A DNA stretch of 64,000 nucleotides from Bacillota bacterium (GTDB lineage: Bacteria; Bacillota; Clostridia; Christensenellales; Aristaeellaceae): assembly GCA_023411375.1 (NCBI GenBank), contig JAEYOW010000010.1, positions 62,001 through 126,000 on the forward strand, in the 5' to 3' direction. The position numbers were made by a program, and so were the translations under genes. Below are positions 40,850 through 50,277 of this stretch, in pieces. Every line of letters begins with the position of its first letter. The stretch's first letter is position 1. The notes beneath the pieces were generated by a model, which did no database searches, was not told where the DNA came from, and was given only the letters and a program-made list of their open reading frames with translations.

Positions 40850-42493
40850 ATGGAGAAACTTCGTCCCCAACTTTTTTCCACCTTAAAGGGGTATACCCCC
40901 GCCCAGTTTGGGCGCGACGCCGTTGCGGGCGTCATCGTCGCCATCATCGCCCTGCCGCTGTCCATCGCTCTCGCGCTCGCCTCGGGTGTCGGTCCGGAGA
41001 TCGGGCTTTATACGGCCATTACCGCTGGCTTCGTCATTTCGCTGCTCGGCGGCAGCCGCGTGCAAATCGCCGGGCCCACGGCCGCCTTTGCCACCATTGT
41101 GGCCGGCATCGTCGCTAAAAACGGTATACAGGGCCTCATCGTAGCCACGCTGATGGCGGGCCTTATCCTTATCGCCATGGGCCTGCTGCGTCTGGGCAAC
41201 CTCATCAAGTACATACCCGCCACCATCACCACAGGCTTTACCAGCGGTATTGCCGTTACCATTGTCATCGGGCAGATGAAGGACTTTTTTGGCCTGACCC
41301 TAAACGGCGCGCCCGTTGAAACCATGGATAAGCTCAGGGCGGCGGCGTCCTCGTTTGGCACGCTCAACCCATGGGCGATGCTGGTAGGCGCCATGTCGCT
41401 TGCCGTGCTTATTCTTTGGCCGAAGGTATCCCGGCGGATTCCGGGCTCGCTGGTGGCGGTGCTTGTATCCATTGCCATGGTACAGTTGTTTAAGCTGCCC
41501 GTTAACACCATCGGCAGCTTGTATTCCATTTCAAGCGCGCTGCCCGTTCCCAGCCTGCCCGCGTTCGATTTTGATCTTATCCGCACAATGCTGCCGGACG
41601 CCTTTACCATCGCTTTGCTGGCAGGCATTGAATCGCTGCTGAGCTGCGTGGTAAGCGACGGCATGATCGGTTCGCGCCATAACCCCAATATGGAGCTGGT
41701 CGCTCAGGGCGCGGGCAATATCGCCTCCGCGCTGTTTGGCGGTATCCCGGCCACGGGGGCGATCGCCCGCACCGCCGCCAACGTCAAAAACGGCGGACGC
41801 ACGCCCGTTTCGGGGATCGTACACGCCGTAACGCTGCTTTTGGTGCTGGTTGCGCTCATGCCTTACGCCGCGCTCATCCCCATGCCAGCTATTGCGGCTA
41901 TCCTGTTCATGGTCGCCTACAACATGTGCGAGTGGCGGCGCTTTGTCAAGCTCGTCAAAACCGCGCCCAAGAGCGACGTCGCGGTGCTGGTCTGCACCTT
42001 CCTGCTGACGGTCGTGTTCGACCTGGTGGTGGCGATCGAGGTGGGGATGCTGCTGAGCATGCTGCTGTTGATGAAGCGGATGGCAGGCGTCGCCCATGTC
42101 AGAAGCTGGACAATCGACGAAGCCGCCATCTCCCAGGACGAGCGCTTGCGTCCCGTGCCCAGAGGAACGCTGGTATACGAGCTGGAGGGCTCCCTGTTTT
42201 TCGCCGCGGCGGACAAGCTGCTCTCCATTGGGCTTGAGGACCGCACCCGCGCGCTTGTGCTGCGCATGCGAAGCGTTACCGCCATGGACTCAACTGCCCT
42301 GGAGGGCTTGCAAAAACTGCTGGAGGAATGCGAAAAGCAGGACGTTACCATGATTCTTTCCCACGTCATGCCCCAGCCCCTGGATGTAATGCGCAAAGCG
42401 GGCTTTGACCAGGCGCTGGGCGAGGATAACCTTTGCCCCGGCATCGACGAGGCGCTGGCGCGCGCCCGCGAGGTTGTCGGGCAGGAAGGCTGA
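40850..42493 (+). CDS. SulP-family anion transporter with STAS domain
   Basis: 547 residues from ATG 40850 (GGGAGG 10 bases upstream). The hydrophobic part (about residues 15-410, roughly 14 spans) starts with GRDAVAGVIVAIIALPLSIA, the SulP signature, with GGSRVQIAGPTAAFATIVAG next. The cytoplasmic STAS domain (about 440-540) has VLRMRSVTAMDSTALEGLQ, a regulatory fold. It probably moves sulfate, bicarbonate or another anion. No carbonic anhydrase or sulfur gene is adjacent, so the ion is undecided. Terminator follows. Confidence 0.92.
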   Translation: MEKLRPQLFSTLKGYTPAQFGRDAVAGVIVAIIALPLSIALALASGVGPEIGLYTAITAGFVISLLGGSRVQIAGPTAAFATIVAGIVAKNGIQGLIVATLMAGLILIAMGLLRLGNLIKYIPATITTGFTSGIAVTIVIGQMKDFFGLTLNGAPVETMDKLRAAASSFGTLNPWAMLVGAMSLAVLILWPKVSRRIPGSLVAVLVSIAMVQLFKLPVNTIGSLYSISSALPVPSLPAFDFDLIRTMLPDAFTIALLAGIESLLSCVVSDGMIGSRHNPNMELVAQGAGNIASALFGGIPATGAIARTAANVKNGGRTPVSGIVHAVTLLLVLVALMPYAALIPMPAIAAILFMVAYNMCEWRRFVKLVKTAPKSDVAVLVCTFLLTVVFDLVVAIEVGMLLSMLLLMKRMAGVAHVRSWTIDEAAISQDERLRPVPRGTLVYELEGSLFFAAADKLLSIGLEDRTRALVLRMRSVTAMDSTALEGLQKLLEECEKQDVTMILSHVMPQPLDVMRKAGFDQALGEDNLCPGIDEALARAREVVGQEG

Positions 42494-42534
42494 CGCCGCC
42501 TGAAGCGCCGATTGAATTTTTTTCTTTGCAAACT

Positions 42535-42569
42535 GCGGGGTTTGGAGGCTGTACGTCTCCAAACCCCGC
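42535..42569 (+). terminator. Terminator of the sulP gene
   Basis: GCGGGGTTTGGAG / CTCCAAACCCCGC, 13-bp stem, 9-base loop, followed by TTCTTTATTTTT. It ends just before the converging regulator gene and may serve both. Confidence 0.88.
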
Positions 42570-42573
42570 TTCT

Positions 42574-42783
42574 TTATTTTTCCACTTCGTACTCCAGTAA
42601 ATCGGCGGGCTGGCAGTCAAGCGCCTCGCAGAGCTTCTCCAGCGTGCTGAAGCGGATGGCCCGTGCCTTGCCGGTTTTCAAAATGCTCAGGTTTGCCAAT
42701 GTCATATCCACGCGCCCGGCAAGCTCGCTCAGGCTCATCCTTCTCTTTGCCAGCATCACATCTAAATTTACCTGTATGGGCAT
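42574..42783 (-). CDS. XRE-type HTH regulator, paired with DUF2975
   Basis: 69 residues, almost all a single HTH domain (MLAKRRMSLSELAGRVDM, TLANLSILKTGKARAIRFS, LEKLCEALDCQPADLLEYE). This compact class regularly lies next to a DUF2975 membrane protein, as here (9 bases downstream of it). They may form a membrane sensor/regulator pair for self-control or stress. Regulated genes are unknown. Confidence 0.87.
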   Translation of the reverse strand: MPIQVNLDVMLAKRRMSLSELAGRVDMTLANLSILKTGKARAIRFSTLEKLCEALDCQPADLLEYEVEK

Positions 42784-42792
42784 TTGCTCACC

Positions 42793-43275
42793 TCAAACCG
42801 TCATTTCGTTTTCCTCTCGCATTTTTGCCGCGCTTTCGCACAGGCCGCTTAGCGCAAAGCACACAATGGCGGCCGCGACGCCCAAAAACAGAAGCCCGGC
42901 AACCGCGGTTACCAAAAAGGGCGGCGTAACATGATTTATCCATAAAAACAAACCCATCCCGGCTACCAGCGCAAGGTCCAGCGTGCAAAGCTGCCAGACG
43001 CGCTTAAACCGGCGGGCGTTTTGTTCGCAGAACGCCTCGTCCGCCGCGATGGTACCAAACACCCGCCACAGCAAAAGCAACGCCACAAGCGCAGGTATCG
43101 CCAGCGTCCACCCATAGGCGATCATCCATCCATACCAGCCGGAAAGCTCCGGCCTGACCGCCCGCACATGGTTCATGTACATAGGTAGAAGATTGCCCGC
43201 CGCCACCAATACGCCGCACGCGCAGAGGATCAGCACCGCTTTGAGTAACCATGCCACCGTTGTTTTTTTCATCAC
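42793..43275 (-). CDS. DUF2975 membrane protein
   Basis: 160 residues with four predicted membrane segments (about 9-30, 52-70, 95-112, 118-140) and a DEAFCEQNARRFKRVW loop typical of DUF2975. Function is unknown. It comes directly before the small XRE regulator in the same direction; the pair is common in Firmicutes and Actinobacteria. Confidence 0.85.
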   Translation of the reverse strand: MMKKTTVAWLLKAVLILCACGVLVAAGNLLPMYMNHVRAVRPELSGWYGWMIAYGWTLAIPALVALLLLWRVFGTIAADEAFCEQNARRFKRVWQLCTLDLALVAGMGLFLWINHVTPPFLVTAVAGLLFLGVAAAIVCFALSGLCESAAKMREENEMTV

Positions 43276-43371
43276 TTCAAAACCTCCTCCACTTGGGATG
43301 AGAGAAGGATAACATAAATTTTATCGATTGTCAATATATTTTTATTGATTATTAATAAAGATAATCAATCT

Positions 43372-43785
43372 TTACAGCTTATCAAAGCCGCCGCACTCGC
43401 CGCATTTCGCGTCATGTAAGGAGATCACGCCGCCACACGCGGTGCAAGAGTAGCGGATCCGCTCGCGCTCCATCAGCGCACAGATTCCTTCCTCGCGAGC
43501 AATCCGCCCGTTTTGCAAAAGGCTGACGCCGTAGCGGGCGCGGTAGGTTTTCTCCAGCGCGGCAAGGGGCTTGCACGGGGCTTCGGGGCAGTCCCGGCAG
43601 CCCGCCATGCCCTTTTCCAGAGCGCATGACCGTATCTTGCATTTGCGGCAGTGCTCCGGCTTGTTCGCGTCGCCCGCCAAACAACCGCCACAGGGCTTTG
43701 GATGCGCGCAATGCCGGTAGCAAATCATGCAGTTCATGCCGCATGGCGCAAGCATATCCGCGCCGATTTTTTTAGGCATCTTCAT
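43372..43785 (-). CDS. DUF3795 cysteine-rich protein
   Basis: 137 residues with many Cys pairs: CGMNCMICYRHC, CGGCLAGD, CRKCKIRSC, CRDCPEAPC and, at the end, a zinc-ribbon-like CTACGG..CGECGG. Matches DUF3795, presumed metal-binding, of unknown role. The start overlaps the methyltransferase by 14 bases, so they are co-translated. Zinc and iron-sulfur are both possible. Confidence 0.85.
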   Translation of the reverse strand: MKMPKKIGADMLAPCGMNCMICYRHCAHPKPCGGCLAGDANKPEHCRKCKIRSCALEKGMAGCRDCPEAPCKPLAALEKTYRARYGVSLLQNGRIAREEGICALMERERIRYSCTACGGVISLHDAKCGECGGFDKL

Positions 43786-44602
43786 TCGCGTTTCCCCGTT
43801 TCACTCCGATGCGCATCCGGTAGCAAAAGTCTATCTCAAAACAAGCGCCGCCAAAAATAGCATGGATCCTATCGGTAAACCGCTTAAGCCCGGTCTGCAG
43901 CGCCTCCGGACGCCGCCCCGCAACCGCCTGTACGCTGCCCTGACTCAGCATCAGACCGATCAGGCGCTCCGCCGTACAGCTCTCCGTATTGGAAAAGAAA
44001 ACTTCCCGACAATAGCTAAAATATCCGCTGCGCTTCAAATTTGCTAAGTGCTCATCCTTTGGGTAGCGCACAAACGAATCCCTCACCTCCGGCACTTCCC
44101 TTTCAAGCCGCTTCACCAGATCATACAGCCGCATATACTCGCGTTCGGCGCGCCAGTCCGTAACCGGCGGCCAGTCGCAGTCGATCGTCGCAAAAACCCC
44201 GCCCGGCCTCAAAATCCGGTTTACCTCCGCCAAAGTGGAAACCGGCTCCATCCAGTGGAAGGATTGTGAGCAGACGGCGACGTCCGCGCACGCCTCCGGC
44301 AGGCCCGTATCGTCGGCAAACGCCTGAATAAACGATACCGTCCCGTACTCCTTTTCCCTTGCAACGGCCAGCATATCCGCACTTGGCTCCACTCCAATCA
44401 GCCGCGCGCAGTTCCCTTTCCACGTCAGCGTGGAAAGGCCGGTACCGCTGCCCAGGTCGACAACCAGCTCCGGTTGTGCGCCCAAATAGCGGCTGATCAT
44501 CCGCACGGGCGCGTCCGTCACTGCCAGCCTGGCTCTCTCGTAGGTGTCTGCAAAGCCCGAGAAACGCACCGCATTTTTCAGGCGCAAATCTTCCTTTTCC
44601 AT
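43772..44602 (-). CDS. Class I SAM-dependent methyltransferase
   Basis: 276 residues. SAM-binding motif I ELVVDLGSGTGLSTLTW near 45, acidic motif II LIGVEPSADML near 70, motif IV DVAVCSQSFHWM near 108, and LRPGGVFATID near 130 (methyltransferase 11 group). Small-molecule substrate is likely but unknown. The start is uncertain between ATG 44602 and GTG 44611: the GGAGGG lies 3 bases from the GTG and 12 from the ATG. It overlaps the DUF3795 gene. Confidence 0.85.
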   Translation of the reverse strand: MEKEDLRLKNAVRFSGFADTYERARLAVTDAPVRMISRYLGAQPELVVDLGSGTGLSTLTWKGNCARLIGVEPSADMLAVAREKEYGTVSFIQAFADDTGLPEACADVAVCSQSFHWMEPVSTLAEVNRILRPGGVFATIDCDWPPVTDWRAEREYMRLYDLVKRLEREVPEVRDSFVRYPKDEHLANLKRSGYFSYCREVFFSNTESCTAERLIGLMLSQGSVQAVAGRRPEALQTGLKRFTDRIHAIFGGACFEIDFCYRMRIGVKRGNANEDA

Positions 44603-44764
44603 TATCGCCACATCCCTCCGTATCTGCTGCGCGTTCTGTATTCTCCTATTTCATTCGCTGCGGGATGGGAAACCTCCTTCACGCGGGCATGGTTGAGGAG
44701 ACTTCTTACTTGTCGTTGCGCTTTTGCACTGCGGCGGCTATGAATTCAAGCACTCTATATTTTT

Positions 44765-46096
44765 TTACTGTTCCTGTAAAGACAGTTCCCATATCCGATT
44801 GAGCTCATTGATAAACTGCTGTACAGAAATTGCCCCCTGCTCCAGACGATTGATCAACTTGCGTATATTTTCATCCTGAGACAACTGCGTTTGAATGATC
44901 ACCGCGTTTCCCATAAATTGCGTGTAATGGTTGATGCTTTCTTCGTCTACCATCCACGATGAGCTTTCAAGTTTTTCTATGTTGATTTCATATTGTGCAA
45001 TGGTATCAGCCAGCGTCAAGCAAATCTGTTCGTCATTTTCGTTCTCCATCTGTCGTTTCGTTTCGGAAAGCGACTGGCGCATGGTTGCAAGGAGCTCGCT
45101 GGTATTTGGATTTTTAACCGGGCGGCTATTTTCCGGAGAAAGCGACATTCTTTCCAATTCGTCCAGCGCGCCAAAATACTTCGCAAGATAATCCATCGCC
45201 AGCTCCGGCTGCTTCGAATAGGGGTTTACGAACAGCAGCGATATACTAATGGGCGCTACCGGCATCAAGCCATTATCCAGTGGCAAAAGCAAGGTTTCGT
45301 ATCCGTTGGATTGAGCTGTATGAAGGTTTATACTACGTCTCATAAACAGGGAGCGCTCCATACGTTCAGAATGATGAGCCGCAAGCTCGGTTCCCGCTTG
45401 CAACGCCAACTCAATCAGTTGCCGAAATTGCGCCGAATCAAATACTATGGGTTCATTTGATAATTCTTTTGAAGTAATATAGTACTGAATCGACATGGTT
45501 AGCAGCTCCTGTCTTCCCATCGCGATCGGACTGATTTGTTGCGACCAAAGACTGCTGTCCCACTCCGCAATGCTTCTCAATAAATCCATCCACGAGGATG
45601 GCAATTTGAAGCCCGCCTCAGCACATTGACCCAGCAGGCTTGGCTCATAAGCCATGCAGCATTGTTCTGTATCGACTCCGACAGGAAGGGCATAAAGGCC
45701 TCTGTCGTGCATAACGGCGCCGGCAACACACGCATACATCTTTTCCACGTCACGGATAAGTCGCTCATCCGTTAACGGGAGCGCAAACCCTTTGTCAAAC
45801 ACGCTGCCAATTGATACGAAAGCGCCTGATACATAATAGACGTCTACCGTGGCGTCCCGCGTCAGCAATTTATTCAGGAGTGCCGTGTCCGTAAAATAAA
45901 AGTCGTCCGCAAGGCTGAACATAACGTTTTCCATCTGTTGCGCAGCAATACGATGCGGCTGATCAGACACTCCGCCGCTAATGGTCAGCGTTTGTCCCCC
46001 ACGGGCGGGCTCTATTTGAATGGAACAACCGGCGCAACCCATGGCAATCAACGTCGGCAACAGGGATACCATTATCATCTTTTTTAGTGTTGTCAT
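44765..46096 (-). CDS. Orphan extracellular substrate-binding lipoprotein
   Basis: 443 residues. Signal peptide with a likely lipobox before CAGCS (LIAMGCAGCSIQ), so it is a membrane-anchored lipoprotein. The mature part resembles family 1 solute-binding proteins (TDTALLNKLLTRDATVDVYYVSG, YALPVGVDTEQC, PSSWMDLLRSI), with weak similarity and a long helical C-terminal end (LSETKRQMENENDEQICL). No permease or ATPase gene is adjacent and base use is less GC-rich than its neighbours. It may be a sensor or sequestration protein, or the remains of a moved transporter. Confidence 0.75.
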   Translation of the reverse strand: MTTLKKMIMVSLLPTLIAMGCAGCSIQIEPARGGQTLTISGGVSDQPHRIAAQQMENVMFSLADDFYFTDTALLNKLLTRDATVDVYYVSGAFVSIGSVFDKGFALPLTDERLIRDVEKMYACVAGAVMHDRGLYALPVGVDTEQCCMAYEPSLLGQCAEAGFKLPSSWMDLLRSIAEWDSSLWSQQISPIAMGRQELLTMSIQYYITSKELSNEPIVFDSAQFRQLIELALQAGTELAAHHSERMERSLFMRRSINLHTAQSNGYETLLLPLDNGLMPVAPISISLLFVNPYSKQPELAMDYLAKYFGALDELERMSLSPENSRPVKNPNTSELLATMRQSLSETKRQMENENDEQICLTLADTIAQYEINIEKLESSSWMVDEESINHYTQFMGNAVIIQTQLSQDENIRKLINRLEQGAISVQQFINELNRIWELSLQEQ

Positions 46097-46333
46097 GGTT
46101 TTACCCTCCCTGTCCCGAAAGCATCAATCGTTTTAATGAAGCGGCTCTTTCCGCTGTCATAAACGCATAACCTATTTTATCCTTTCTACCTTCCTTTGAG
46201 ATATCCATTCCGCTTTTAACTTTGCCGCCACTCTTTTACAAGTCATCGCATATGTACCCGAATCTAAAAAAGCGATCACACGCACGGCGCTCCTCCCTTC
46301 CCCCGAAACCGTTGCCCGCGCGTCAACTACGAC

Positions 46334-46369
46334 AAAAAAGCCCGCAAAAACGAGCTTGCGAGCTTTTTT
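46334..46369 (-). terminator. groESL terminator
   Basis: Minus strand AAAAAAGCTCGCAA and TTGCGGGCTTTTTT form a 14-bp stem (one mismatch) with an 8-base loop, 25 bases past the groEL stop. A-run on the other side makes it usable in both directions. Confidence 0.85.
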
Positions 46370-46393
46370 GTCGCCCATAGGGCATTTTATATC

Positions 46394-48022
46394 TTAGTAC
46401 ATTCCGCCCATTCCGCCGGGAGCGGGAGCAGCCGGGGGTTCGGGAGCGGGAATATCGGCCACAAGGCTCTCGGTGGTCAGCACCATAGCGGCAACGCTCG
46501 ACGCGTTTTGCAGCGCGGAACGGGTCACCTTGGTAGGATCGATAATGCCGCGCTCGATCATGTCCACGTACTCGCCCTTGAGCGCGTCGTAGCCATAGCC
46601 GTTCTTGTGGGTATTCTTGATGTTCTCCACAATCACGCTGCCATCGATGCCCGCATTCTTGCTGATCTGGCGCAGGGGCTCCTCCAGCGCGCGGATGACA
46701 ATCTCAACGCCGGTCTTGGCGTCGCCCGCAAAGTTGGCAAGCTCGGCCTGTACGGCGGGCAGCACGTTCATCAGGGCGATACCGCCGCCCGGTACGATGC
46801 CTTCTTCCACAGCGGCTCGGGTCGCGGCCAGCGCGTCCTCGATGCGCAGCTTGCGCTCCTTCATCTCGATCTCGGTCGCCGCGCCCACCTGGATGACGGC
46901 GACGCCGCCGGCCAGTTTGGCAAGGCGCTCCTGGAGCTTCTCGCGGTCGTAATCGCTGGTGGTATCCTCAATCTGGGAGCGGATGCTGGCGATGCGGCCG
47001 TCGATATCAGCCTTGGAGCCGGCGCCCTCCACGATGGTGGTGTTCTCCTTGTCAACCTTAACCTGGCGCGCGGAGCCCAGCATGTCCACAGTCGCTTCCT
47101 TAAGCTCCATGCCCAGCTCGTCGCTGATAACCTGGCCGCCCGTCAGGGTAGCGATGTCGCGAAGCATTTCCTTGCGGCGGTCGCCAAAACCGGGAGCCTT
47201 TACGGCAACGCAGGTGAAGGTACCGCGCAGCTTGTTGACCACCAAAGTCGCCAGGGCCTCGCCCTCCACGTCCTCGGCGATGATGAGCAGCTTCTTGCCG
47301 GCCTGAACCACCTGCTCAAGCACGGGCAGGATTTCCTGAATGTTGGAAATCTTCTTGTCGGTAATGAGGATGTAGGGGTTGTCAAGAACCGCCTCCATCT
47401 TCTCGGTATCGGTCACCATGTAGGCGCTGGCGTAGCCGCGGTCAAACTGCATGCCTTCCACGGTGGTCATTTCGGTCTTCATGGTCTTGCTTTCCTCAAC
47501 GGTGATGACGCCGTCGTTGCCAACGGTCTCCATCGCCTCGGAAATCAACTTGCCGATGGCTTCCTCGCCCGCGGAAATGCTGGCGACCTGCGCGATGGCC
47601 TGCTTGCCGCTGATAGGCTGGCTGAGCTTGGCAAGGCTTTCCACGGCGGCGTTCACGCCCGCCTCAATGCCGCGCTTCAAAACCATGGGATTCGCGCCGG
47701 CGGCCAGGTTACGCAGTCCCTCGCGGACGATGGCCTGCGCCAGCAGCGTCGCGGTGGTGGTGCCGTCGCCCGCCACGTCGTTGGTCTTGGTGGCGACTTC
47801 CTTCACAAGCTGCGCGCCCATATTCTCAAAGGCGTCCTCCAGCTCGATTTCCTTGGCGATGGTCACACCGTCGTTGGTGATGAGGGGCGCGCCGAATTTC
47901 TTATCCAGCACCACGTTGCGGCCCTTGGGGCCAAGGGTGATCTTAACGGTATCTGCCAGGGTGTTGATGCCCTTTTCCAGCGAACGGCGGGCTTCCTCGC
48001 CGTACTTGATTTGCTTAGCCAT
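46394..48022 (-). CDS. groEL: Chaperonin GroEL (60 kDa)
   Basis: 542 residues, standard length. The ATP-dependent folding chamber subunit. Landmarks: KITLGPKGRNVVLDK near 28, the AGDGTTTATLLAQAI nucleotide loop near 85, DEGIVPGGGIAL-like EEGIVPGGGIAL near 404 and the GGMGGMY tail. It forms an operon with groES, 37 bases upstream, and is expected to be heat-inducible through CIRCE/HrcA. No variation seen. Confidence 0.98.
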   Translation of the reverse strand: MAKQIKYGEEARRSLEKGINTLADTVKITLGPKGRNVVLDKKFGAPLITNDGVTIAKEIELEDAFENMGAQLVKEVATKTNDVAGDGTTTATLLAQAIVREGLRNLAAGANPMVLKRGIEAGVNAAVESLAKLSQPISGKQAIAQVASISAGEEAIGKLISEAMETVGNDGVITVEESKTMKTEMTTVEGMQFDRGYASAYMVTDTEKMEAVLDNPYILITDKKISNIQEILPVLEQVVQAGKKLLIIAEDVEGEALATLVVNKLRGTFTCVAVKAPGFGDRRKEMLRDIATLTGGQVISDELGMELKEATVDMLGSARQVKVDKENTTIVEGAGSKADIDGRIASIRSQIEDTTSDYDREKLQERLAKLAGGVAVIQVGAATEIEMKERKLRIEDALAATRAAVEEGIVPGGGIALMNVLPAVQAELANFAGDAKTGVEIVIRALEEPLRQISKNAGIDGSVIVENIKNTHKNGYGYDALKGEYVDMIERGIIDPTKVTRSALQNASSVAAMVLTTESLVADIPAPEPPAAPAPGGMGGMY

Positions 48023-48059
48023 AATAACAGCCTCCTTCTAAATATGTCTTTTCAGGGGG

Positions 48060-48344
48060 TCACTCGACGGTGGCCAAAATATCGCTCTGGCGTACAATGA
48101 TGAGCTCCTGGCCGTCGATCTTGACCTCGGTGCCCGCGTACTTGGAGTAAATCACCTTGTCGCCGGTCTTTACGTTCATGGTTACTTCCTTGCCGTCCAC
48201 CAGGCCGCCGGGGCCGACAGCCAGCACTTCCGCCATCTGGGGCTTCTCCTTGGCGGTACCGGTCAGCAAAATGCCGCTCTTGGTGGTTTCTTCCATTTCA
48301 ACGTTCCTGATGACCACACGGTCGCCCAAAGGCTTGACGTTCAT
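48060..48344 (-). CDS. groES: Co-chaperonin GroES (10 kDa)
   Basis: 94 residues from ATG 48344 (GGGAGG 8 bases upstream). Starts MNVKPLGDRVVIRNVEME, with the mobile loop TKSGILLTGTAKEKP and the YSKYAGTEVKIDGQELIIV end. It caps GroEL. The 60-base leader carries the CIRCE element. Confidence 0.97.
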   Translation of the reverse strand: MNVKPLGDRVVIRNVEMEETTKSGILLTGTAKEKPQMAEVLAVGPGGLVDGKEVTMNVKTGDKVIYSKYAGTEVKIDGQELIIVRQSDILATVE

Positions 48345-48384
48345 GACTTTATCCTCCCTGTTCATTTGATTGATATTCTCTCTG

Positions 48385-48411
48385 TTAGCACTCACACCAA
48401 TCGAGTGCTAA
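48385..48411. promoter_or_regulatory. CIRCE operator
   Basis: TTAGCACTC-N9-GAGTGCTAA, a perfect match to the consensus bound by HrcA. It lies in the leader of groES, just past the promoter. Confidence 0.96.
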
Positions 48412-48422
48412 CAACAGTAGTT

Positions 48423-48451
48423 ACTATACGTCATTTCCAGCCATGGCGCAA
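48423..48451 (-). promoter_or_regulatory. groESL promoter
   Basis: Minus strand TTGCGC (48451-48446), 17 bases, TATAGT (48428-48423); transcription would begin near 48416, at the edge of CIRCE. Confidence 0.78.
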
Positions 48452-48632
48452 GTTTGCGAAATCCTCAATATATCGATATTCAAACGTAAAAACTGGTCAG
48501 TTTCTATTTTGAATCATACTTTCTCGTTTTATTTTTTGTTTTCTCAATATTTCTTTGATTTTCTTTTGTTTTAAAAACCGACGTCACGCTGCCGATATGA
48601 TACAATGGCTTGCGTTGAAAGGAAGGAATAAT

Positions 48633-49697
48633 ATGTACGATAAGGCTTCCGCGCTTCTGCTGGACTGGTACGGCAGCGCAAAGCGCGACCTGCCGTGGCG
48701 GCACACGCAGGACCCCTACCGCATCTGGCTTTCAGAAATCATGCTCCAGCAAACCCGCGTGGAAACCGTCCGTGCCTATTACCGCCGGTTTCTCGAGCTT
48801 TTTCCAAATCTCGAAGCGCTTGCGGCCGCGCCGCAGGAGCAGGTGCTCAAGGCCTGGGAAGGGCTTGGTTATTACAGCCGGGCGCGCAATCTGCAAAAGG
48901 CCGCGCAAAGCGTGGTAAACAACCATTCCGGACGGTTTCCTGATACCTATGAGGGACTTCTCAGCCTTCCCGGCGTCGGGCCGTACACTGCGGGCGCTAT
49001 CGCCAGCATCGCATTCGGACGGCGCGTTCCCGCCATCGACGGCAACGTATACCGCGTGGCCTCGCGCTTTTACGGCGTGCGCGAGGATGTCGGCAGCCCG
49101 CGCGTGCAAAAGGAGCTGCGCGCCCTGGTGGAGGCGGGCATGCCCGAAGACCGCGCCGGGGACTATAATCAGGCTTTGATGGAGCTTGGAGCCACGCTGT
49201 GTTCGCCCGCCCAGCCGTCGTGCCTGCCCTGCCCGTGGCGCGGCCTGTGCGACGCGTATGCAGAGGGCGACGCGCCGTTTTTGCCAATACATGAAAAAAA
49301 ACGCCCGCCCAAAACGGTGGACGTAGCGGTTTGCCTGCTGAGCTTTGAGGGGCGGATGCTCGTCGAGCGCCGCGCCCAGCGCATGCTTCACGGCCTGTAC
49401 GTATTTCATCTGATTGAGGAAGAAACGGAGCCTGGGCCTGTGGGCGAGCTGCTTTTAGAGCAGGGGCTTCGCTGCGCCTTTCAGGGGGAGCTGGGCCGGG
49501 CCCGCCATGTCTTCACCCACCGCGTATGGGAGATGAGCATTCTTCATTACCGCCTGAACGCCCCGCCCGCCGAAAGCGCGCTTGAAGCGCTGGATGCGCG
49601 CATGGTCACTGCGGACGAGCTGGAGGCGCTTCCGCTGCCCACCGCCATGAAAACCGCACGGGAAAAAGCGACGGTGCTTTTGCGTAAGGCGCGCTGA
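48633..49697 (+). CDS. mutY: A/G-specific adenine glycosylase MutY
   Basis: 354 residues from ATG 48633 (GGAAGG upstream). It removes A opposite 8-oxoG. Helix-hairpin-helix LLSLPGVGPYTAGAIASIAF, catalytic Glu in SEIMLQQTRVETV, catalytic Asp in VPAIDGNVYRV, and the [4Fe-4S] Cys set C-x6-C-x2-C-x5-C in CSPAQPSCLPCPWRGLC are all present. The C-terminal NUDIX-like domain (about 240-350) recognises 8-oxoG. Rightward, opposite to groESL, alone. Confidence 0.95.
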   Translation: MYDKASALLLDWYGSAKRDLPWRHTQDPYRIWLSEIMLQQTRVETVRAYYRRFLELFPNLEALAAAPQEQVLKAWEGLGYYSRARNLQKAAQSVVNNHSGRFPDTYEGLLSLPGVGPYTAGAIASIAFGRRVPAIDGNVYRVASRFYGVREDVGSPRVQKELRALVEAGMPEDRAGDYNQALMELGATLCSPAQPSCLPCPWRGLCDAYAEGDAPFLPIHEKKRPPKTVDVAVCLLSFEGRMLVERRAQRMLHGLYVFHLIEEETEPGPVGELLLEQGLRCAFQGELGRARHVFTHRVWEMSILHYRLNAPPAESALEALDARMVTADELEALPLPTAMKTAREKATVLLRKAR

Positions 49698-49761
49698 GCA
49701 CGGGACCGCGCCTCAAAAAAAGCGGGAACAGGAGCCTGGGCGGTTACGCCGCCGGCCGCCC

Positions 49762-50262
49762 TCATTTCCGGGTTAAATCAATCTCCATCTCCACGCGCTC
49801 CCAGCTTTCGCCCAGCGCCTCAAAATCCGGCCTGGCGTCGCCCGGAACCTCCACAAAGCCTACTGACGCATAGCAGCGGCGCGCGGCCGGATTATTACGG
49901 AACGCGCACAGCGTCGCGCGCTTCGCGCAAAGCCTGTCGCGAGCGTACCCCACCGCCCGCTCCGCCAGCCCGCGCCCCAGACCCCGGCCGCGCTTTTTTT
50001 CGTCCAGTATCACAAAGCCCAGGCGCACCGCCTCGCGCTCCCCGTCCGGCCTGAACAGGCATGCAAAGCCCGCCGGGCCGTCCGCGTCCTCCAGGACGAG
50101 GGGCACGTCGTTTGGGTAGGCGCGCATGCGCGCGTTCAGCATCTCCGCCGTCACGGGCCAGACGCCGATAAGTCCCGCGCACCACATATAATAGGTTCTT
50201 TCATTCTCCACCCAGGAGACGACCGCTTCCGCGTCGCTTTCCCGGTACGCCCGCAATTCCAT
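49762..50262 (-). CDS. GNAT-family N-acetyltransferase
   Basis: 166 residues. Acetyl-CoA loop region GFVILDEKKRGRGLGRGLAERA (R/Q-x-x-G-x-G/A pattern near 105) and ARRCYASVGFVEV near 140 are typical of RimJ/RimL-like or small-molecule N-acetyltransferases. Substrate unknown. Last in a leftward malic enzyme-MmcQ-GNAT set, 15 bases after the previous gene. Confidence 0.86.
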   Translation of the reverse strand: MELRAYRESDAEAVVSWVENERTYYMWCAGLIGVWPVTAEMLNARMRAYPNDVPLVLEDADGPAGFACLFRPDGEREAVRLGFVILDEKKRGRGLGRGLAERAVGYARDRLCAKRATLCAFRNNPAARRCYASVGFVEVPGDARPDFEALGESWERVEMEIDLTRK

Positions 50263-50277
50263 AAACGCTCCTCCGCG

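Noticed and set aside
46172..46378. 68-codon frame right of the orphan lipoprotein gene
   Set aside because: Its start lies inside the groESL terminator hairpin, there is no ribosome binding site, and the product looks like no protein. Probably chance.
46508..48100. 530-codon frame opposite groEL
   Set aside because: Antisense shadow in high-GC DNA; His/Gly/Leu-rich nonsense and no start signal, while groEL is certain.
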